A DNA stretch of 6,282 nt from Elusimicrobiota bacterium. Its GTDB lineage: Bacteria > Elusimicrobiota > Elusimicrobia > UBA1565 > UBA9628. Of this stretch, positions 4,140 to 6,282 are shown one piece after another. The position numbers and the translations under genes were made by a program. The DNA lies in contig JAMPYD010000123.1 in the NCBI GenBank assembly GCA_023700845.1, positions 1 through 6,282 on the forward strand, given 5' to 3'. Below the pieces are notes generated by a model, which saw only the letters and a list, made by a program, of their open reading frames with translations, was not told where the DNA came from and did no database searches. Within the stretch, counting starts at the first letter, position 1. Every line of letters starts with the position of its first letter.

Positions 4140-4840
4140 GCAGAGCCCGACAGGGCCCGCAGGCGCTCTTCGGAGAGGATCAGGAGATCCTTCTCCTTCT
4201 TGCGCAGGACGTCGCGCTCCTCGAAGTCCTTGAGCAGGCGCACCGTGGTCTCGATGGTGAGCCCCGCCATCTCGGCGAGGTCGCGGCGCTTGATGCCGGC
4301 GACGATCGGGTAGGGCTTCTTGACGACCATCATGCGGATCAAGGTGTCGGCCAGGCGGCCGCGCGCGGGCTTGAAGGCGATGTCGCGCGCCTTGTTCTCG
4401 CCGCGGCGCACGTCCTTGGCGAGCTCCTTGAGCAGGGCGTGGGAGGCGGGCGGATACTTGGCGAGGAAGTTGTAGAAGGTGGTCTTGTCGATCATCGACA
4501 CGATGCTGGGCTCGAGCGCCTCGCCGGTGGCGGTGTAGGCGCCCTCGTCGGAGAGCAAGGTCACGTGGCCGAGCAGGTCGCCGGGCGACTCGACGCGGGT
4601 GGTGAGCTGCTGGCCGGTGCGGCTCGACTTGTAGACCTTCACCTTGCCCGTGCAGACGACGTAGACGCCCTGGGGCATCGAGCCTTCGTGGAAGATCACC
4701 TCGCCGCGCTTGAAGGGGTGCGCGAGCCGGATGTCCCGCCAGGCCTTCTTCGACTCCTTCGTGCCGAGGAGCTCGTAGAAGCAGTTCTTCTTATAGGGAC
4801 ACCAGTCGCAATTGGGCGCGTCTCGCCGCGAATAAGCCAC
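4133..4840 (-). CDS. Crp/Fnr-family regulator with FNR-like N-terminal Cys cluster
   Basis: The 235-residue product has the family layout: a Cys cluster at the N-terminus, a cyclic-nucleotide-type beta-roll (about 43-125), a dimerisation helix (about 128-155) and a C-terminal winged helix-turn-helix (about 160-222). C11, C14 and C20 have the C-x2-C-x5-C spacing of the [4Fe-4S] ligands of E. coli FNR. The fourth FNR ligand (C122) appears to be Ser here (S115); the only other cysteine is C63 in the beta-roll. The recognition helix TIETTVRLL (195-203) aligns with FNR TVETISRLL, keeping Glu and Arg, which fits recognition of TTGA-type half sites. The start is GTG, placed 5 nt after a consensus TATAAT; no in-frame ATG occurs before residue 55. 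It begins 16 nt after the secreted-protein stop and lies upstream of the three peptide genes whose promoters carry matching boxes. The signal could be O2, redox or NO; the regulon assignment is inference. Confidence 0.88.
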   Translation of the reverse strand: MAYSRRDAPNCDWCPYKKNCFYELLGTKESKKAWRDIRLAHPFKRGEVIFHEGSMPQGVYVVCTGKVKVYKSSRTGQQLTTRVESPGDLLGHVTLLSDEGAYTATGEALEPSIVSMIDKTTFYNFLAKYPPASHALLKELAKDVRRGENKARDIAFKPARGRLADTLIRMMVVKKPYPIVAGIKRRDLAEMAGLTIETTVRLLKDFEERDVLRKKEKDLLILSEERLRALSGSAS

Positions 4841-4845
4841 GAGTC

Positions 4846-4854
4846 ATTATAGCA
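4846..4854 (-). promoter_or_regulatory. Extended -10 promoter of the regulator gene
   Basis: The - strand reads TGCTATAAT, a consensus extended -10, inside the 16-nt gap between the upstream stop and the regulator GTG. Only 5 nt separate it from the GTG, which suggests a leaderless transcript. The gene may also be read from the upstream operon. Confidence 0.65.
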
Positions 4855-4856
4855 AC

Positions 4857-5723
4857 TTAAGAGCGAGGAGGTAGAATTCGCATTTCCTCGGCGCCGCCCT
4901 TGCCCACGCCGGCGGCCGGGAACACGTCTCCGTAGCGGCCGGCGGCGTCGACGCCGCGGGCGACGACGGCGCGTCCCCCCGCCAGCGCGGCGCGGGTCCC
5001 GTCCGCCCGCAGGAGATGCGCGCCTTCCCAGCGGCCGCCGCGCAAAGTCGTGCCCGTGGCCAGGGCCGGGCGGCCTTCGTTCCCGCGCCGGCGCCCGTTC
5101 TCGAGGCGGAACTGGTCGATGGAATGGACTCTCTTAAAGGAAAGGGGCTTGAGCGAGCCGTCCGCCGCGAGCAGACCGGGAACCGGGAACTGGTAGCCGG
5201 CGCCGGCGCCGTCCGTCCCGGCGCGGCGCACGGCGAGCCGGGCGGAGCCGTCGGGCAGGGCGCGCAAGGTCGGGGCGAAGCGGTCCCCGGGGCGCAGGTA
5301 GAGGTTGTCCGGGGCGCCGACGGCGGGGTTCTGCCAGCCGCCCTTGCTCGTGCGCCAGTACACGCGGTAGGCGAACTCGCCGGTGTCGCGGCCGTCGGCG
5401 CCGTAGACGTGGTCCCAGATCAGGCCGGCGTCGACCTCGGCGCCGTCGGCGTGCAATCCGAGGTAGACGTCGGGGCGGTCGAGCGGGCCGGTCTTGTAGG
5501 CGTCCTCGCCGGGGGCGGCGGCGTGCTCGCGGGCGGGATCGAAGGCGGGCTCGGGCAGGACGCCCCAGGCCTCGAGGCCCTCGAACGCCGAGCCCTCGCG
5601 CGAGACGACCTTGCGGAACCACGCGCCGCGGGCTTTCTCGACGATCGCGGCGGCGGGCGCGTATTCGAGCTCTCCGGCCGGGGCCGGGGTCACCGCCAAC
5701 AGCACGAGCCAGGCGAGGGTCAT
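4857..5723 (-). CDS. Uncharacterised secreted protein
   Basis: I do not recognise this 288-residue protein. It starts with a short signal-like segment (MTLAWLVLLAVTPAPAGE) with a likely cleavage after APA near residue 16, so it probably acts outside the cytoplasm. It has no cysteines and no further membrane segment. The middle (about 85-168) alternates hydrophobic and polar residues and is rich in Trp, Tyr and Gly (GLIWDHVYGADGR, YRVYWRTSKGGW, YLRPGDRF), which looks like a beta-sandwich; no catalytic motif is visible. The ATG at 5723 has a strong AGGAGG site a few nt upstream. It starts 18 nt after the TPR gene stop, so the two are cotranscribed, and the regulator follows 16 nt downstream. 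Its leader shares the uncharged N-terminus and the TPAP end with the Cys/Trp peptides. Confidence 0.75.
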   Translation of the reverse strand: MTLAWLVLLAVTPAPAGELEYAPAAAIVEKARGAWFRKVVSREGSAFEGLEAWGVLPEPAFDPAREHAAAPGEDAYKTGPLDRPDVYLGLHADGAEVDAGLIWDHVYGADGRDTGEFAYRVYWRTSKGGWQNPAVGAPDNLYLRPGDRFAPTLRALPDGSARLAVRRAGTDGAGAGYQFPVPGLLAADGSLKPLSFKRVHSIDQFRLENGRRRGNEGRPALATGTTLRGGRWEGAHLLRADGTRAALAGGRAVVARGVDAAGRYGDVFPAAGVGKGGAEEMRILPPRS

Positions 5724-5741
5724 GTCCCCTCCTTACGGGTC

Positions 5742-6282
5742 TTAGCGCAGGGCGACGCGGTCGGAGTACTTGGCGACGGTGGAGCGGAAGGCCGGGAGGT
5801 CGCGGACCGCCTCGAGCTCGGTGTCGGTCTTGGCCTGCATCACGAAGCGGCGCAGGTCGTTGGGGCCGGCGCAGGCCTTGAAGGACTCGTCGAGGGCGCG
5901 CAGGGCGACCGCGGTCTTGCCGGACATCGCGTAGGCCGTGGCGATCTGGTAGTGCGCCGACGGGTTCATCGGGTTCTGCTGCAGGGCCTTCTGCAGGGAG
6001 CGGATGGCCACGTCGGACTGGCCGAGCTTGTTGTACGCGGTGCCGATCTTCTCGTAGATCTGAGCGGTCTGCGGCGCGCCGAGGGTCAGGCGCTCCTGGT
6101 CGAGGGCCAGCGCCTCGTTGTAGGAGGACACCGCGGACAGGTAGCGGCGGAACTTGAACTCGACGTTGCCCTGGGCGATCTTCTCGAGGACCTCGGCGTC
6201 CTGGGCCGGGGCGGCGGGCTTCGGAGCGGTGTCGCGGACGGCGTCGCGCATCTCCTCGCCGCGCAGGCCGAGGTCGGCGACC
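5742..6282 (-). CDS. TPR-repeat protein, N-terminus outside the window
   Basis: The frame is open to the window edge: ten codons precede the first internal ATG (6251) without a stop, so the true start is probably beyond the window. Counted from that ATG, an Ala/Pro-rich stretch (about 9-17) is followed by three tetratricopeptide repeats at about 20-53, 63-96 (IYEKIGTAYNKLGQSDVAI) and 97-130 (HYQIATAYAMSGKTAVALRA). The C-terminus (ELEAVRDLPAFRSTV) resembles the capping segment common after TPR arrays. Such proteins are scaffolds for protein partners; no enzyme domain is seen in this part. It is the first visible gene of an operon with the secreted protein, which starts 18 nt after its stop. 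Location in the cell cannot be told without the N-terminus. Confidence 0.82.
   Translation of the reverse strand, partial: VADLGLRGEEMRDAVRDTAPKPAAPAQDAEVLEKIAQGNVEFKFRRYLSAVSSYNEALALDQERLTLGAPQTAQIYEKIGTAYNKLGQSDVAIRSLQKALQQNPMNPSAHYQIATAYAMSGKTAVALRALDESFKACAGPNDLRRFVMQAKTDTELEAVRDLPAFRSTVAKYSDRVALR

Overview
The window is GC-rich bacterial DNA from an organism I cannot name. Short Sec-like leaders and an FNR-type regulator fit a Gram-negative-type bacterium able to live with little oxygen. An under-sampled phylum such as Elusimicrobiota is a guess only. Several genes seem to start right after a -10 hexamer (leaderless mRNAs), while genes inside operons have normal Shine-Dalgarno sites.

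Region 1 (about 31-2884, + strand) is a compact nucleoside-salvage operon: purine nucleoside phosphorylase, pyrimidine-nucleoside (thymidine) phosphorylase and uracil phosphoribosyltransferase, ending in a GC hairpin with a T-run. The two phosphorylases release bases and (deoxy)ribose-1-phosphate from nucleosides, and the last enzyme converts uracil to UMP.

Region 2 (about 2916-4087, - strand) is the notable part. It holds three small genes (75, 67 and 80 codons) for exported-looking peptides I do not recognise. Each is a short hydrophobic leader followed by two or three copies of a 14-residue Cys/Trp unit (AQF-x-P/T-C-V-W-P-x-x-C) joined by Ala/Pro linkers. Each gene has its own promoter and a downstream hairpin. 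All three promoters carry Crp/Fnr-type boxes (TTGAT-N4-GTCAA) at the same distances from the predicted transcription start: -41.5 and -64.5 in all three, and -78.5 in two.

Region 3 (4133-6282, - strand) reads, in transcription order, a partial TPR protein, an uncharacterised secreted protein, and a Crp/Fnr regulator with an N-terminal C-x2-C-x5-C cluster like that of the oxygen sensor FNR. The regulator lies directly upstream of the peptide genes on the same strand and is the natural candidate to bind their boxes. The working model is an oxygen-, redox- or NO-responsive regulator switching on a family of small exported repeat peptides whose function is unknown. Cysteine-loop metal binding, a disulfide-stabilised envelope peptide and a modified peptide product are all open.
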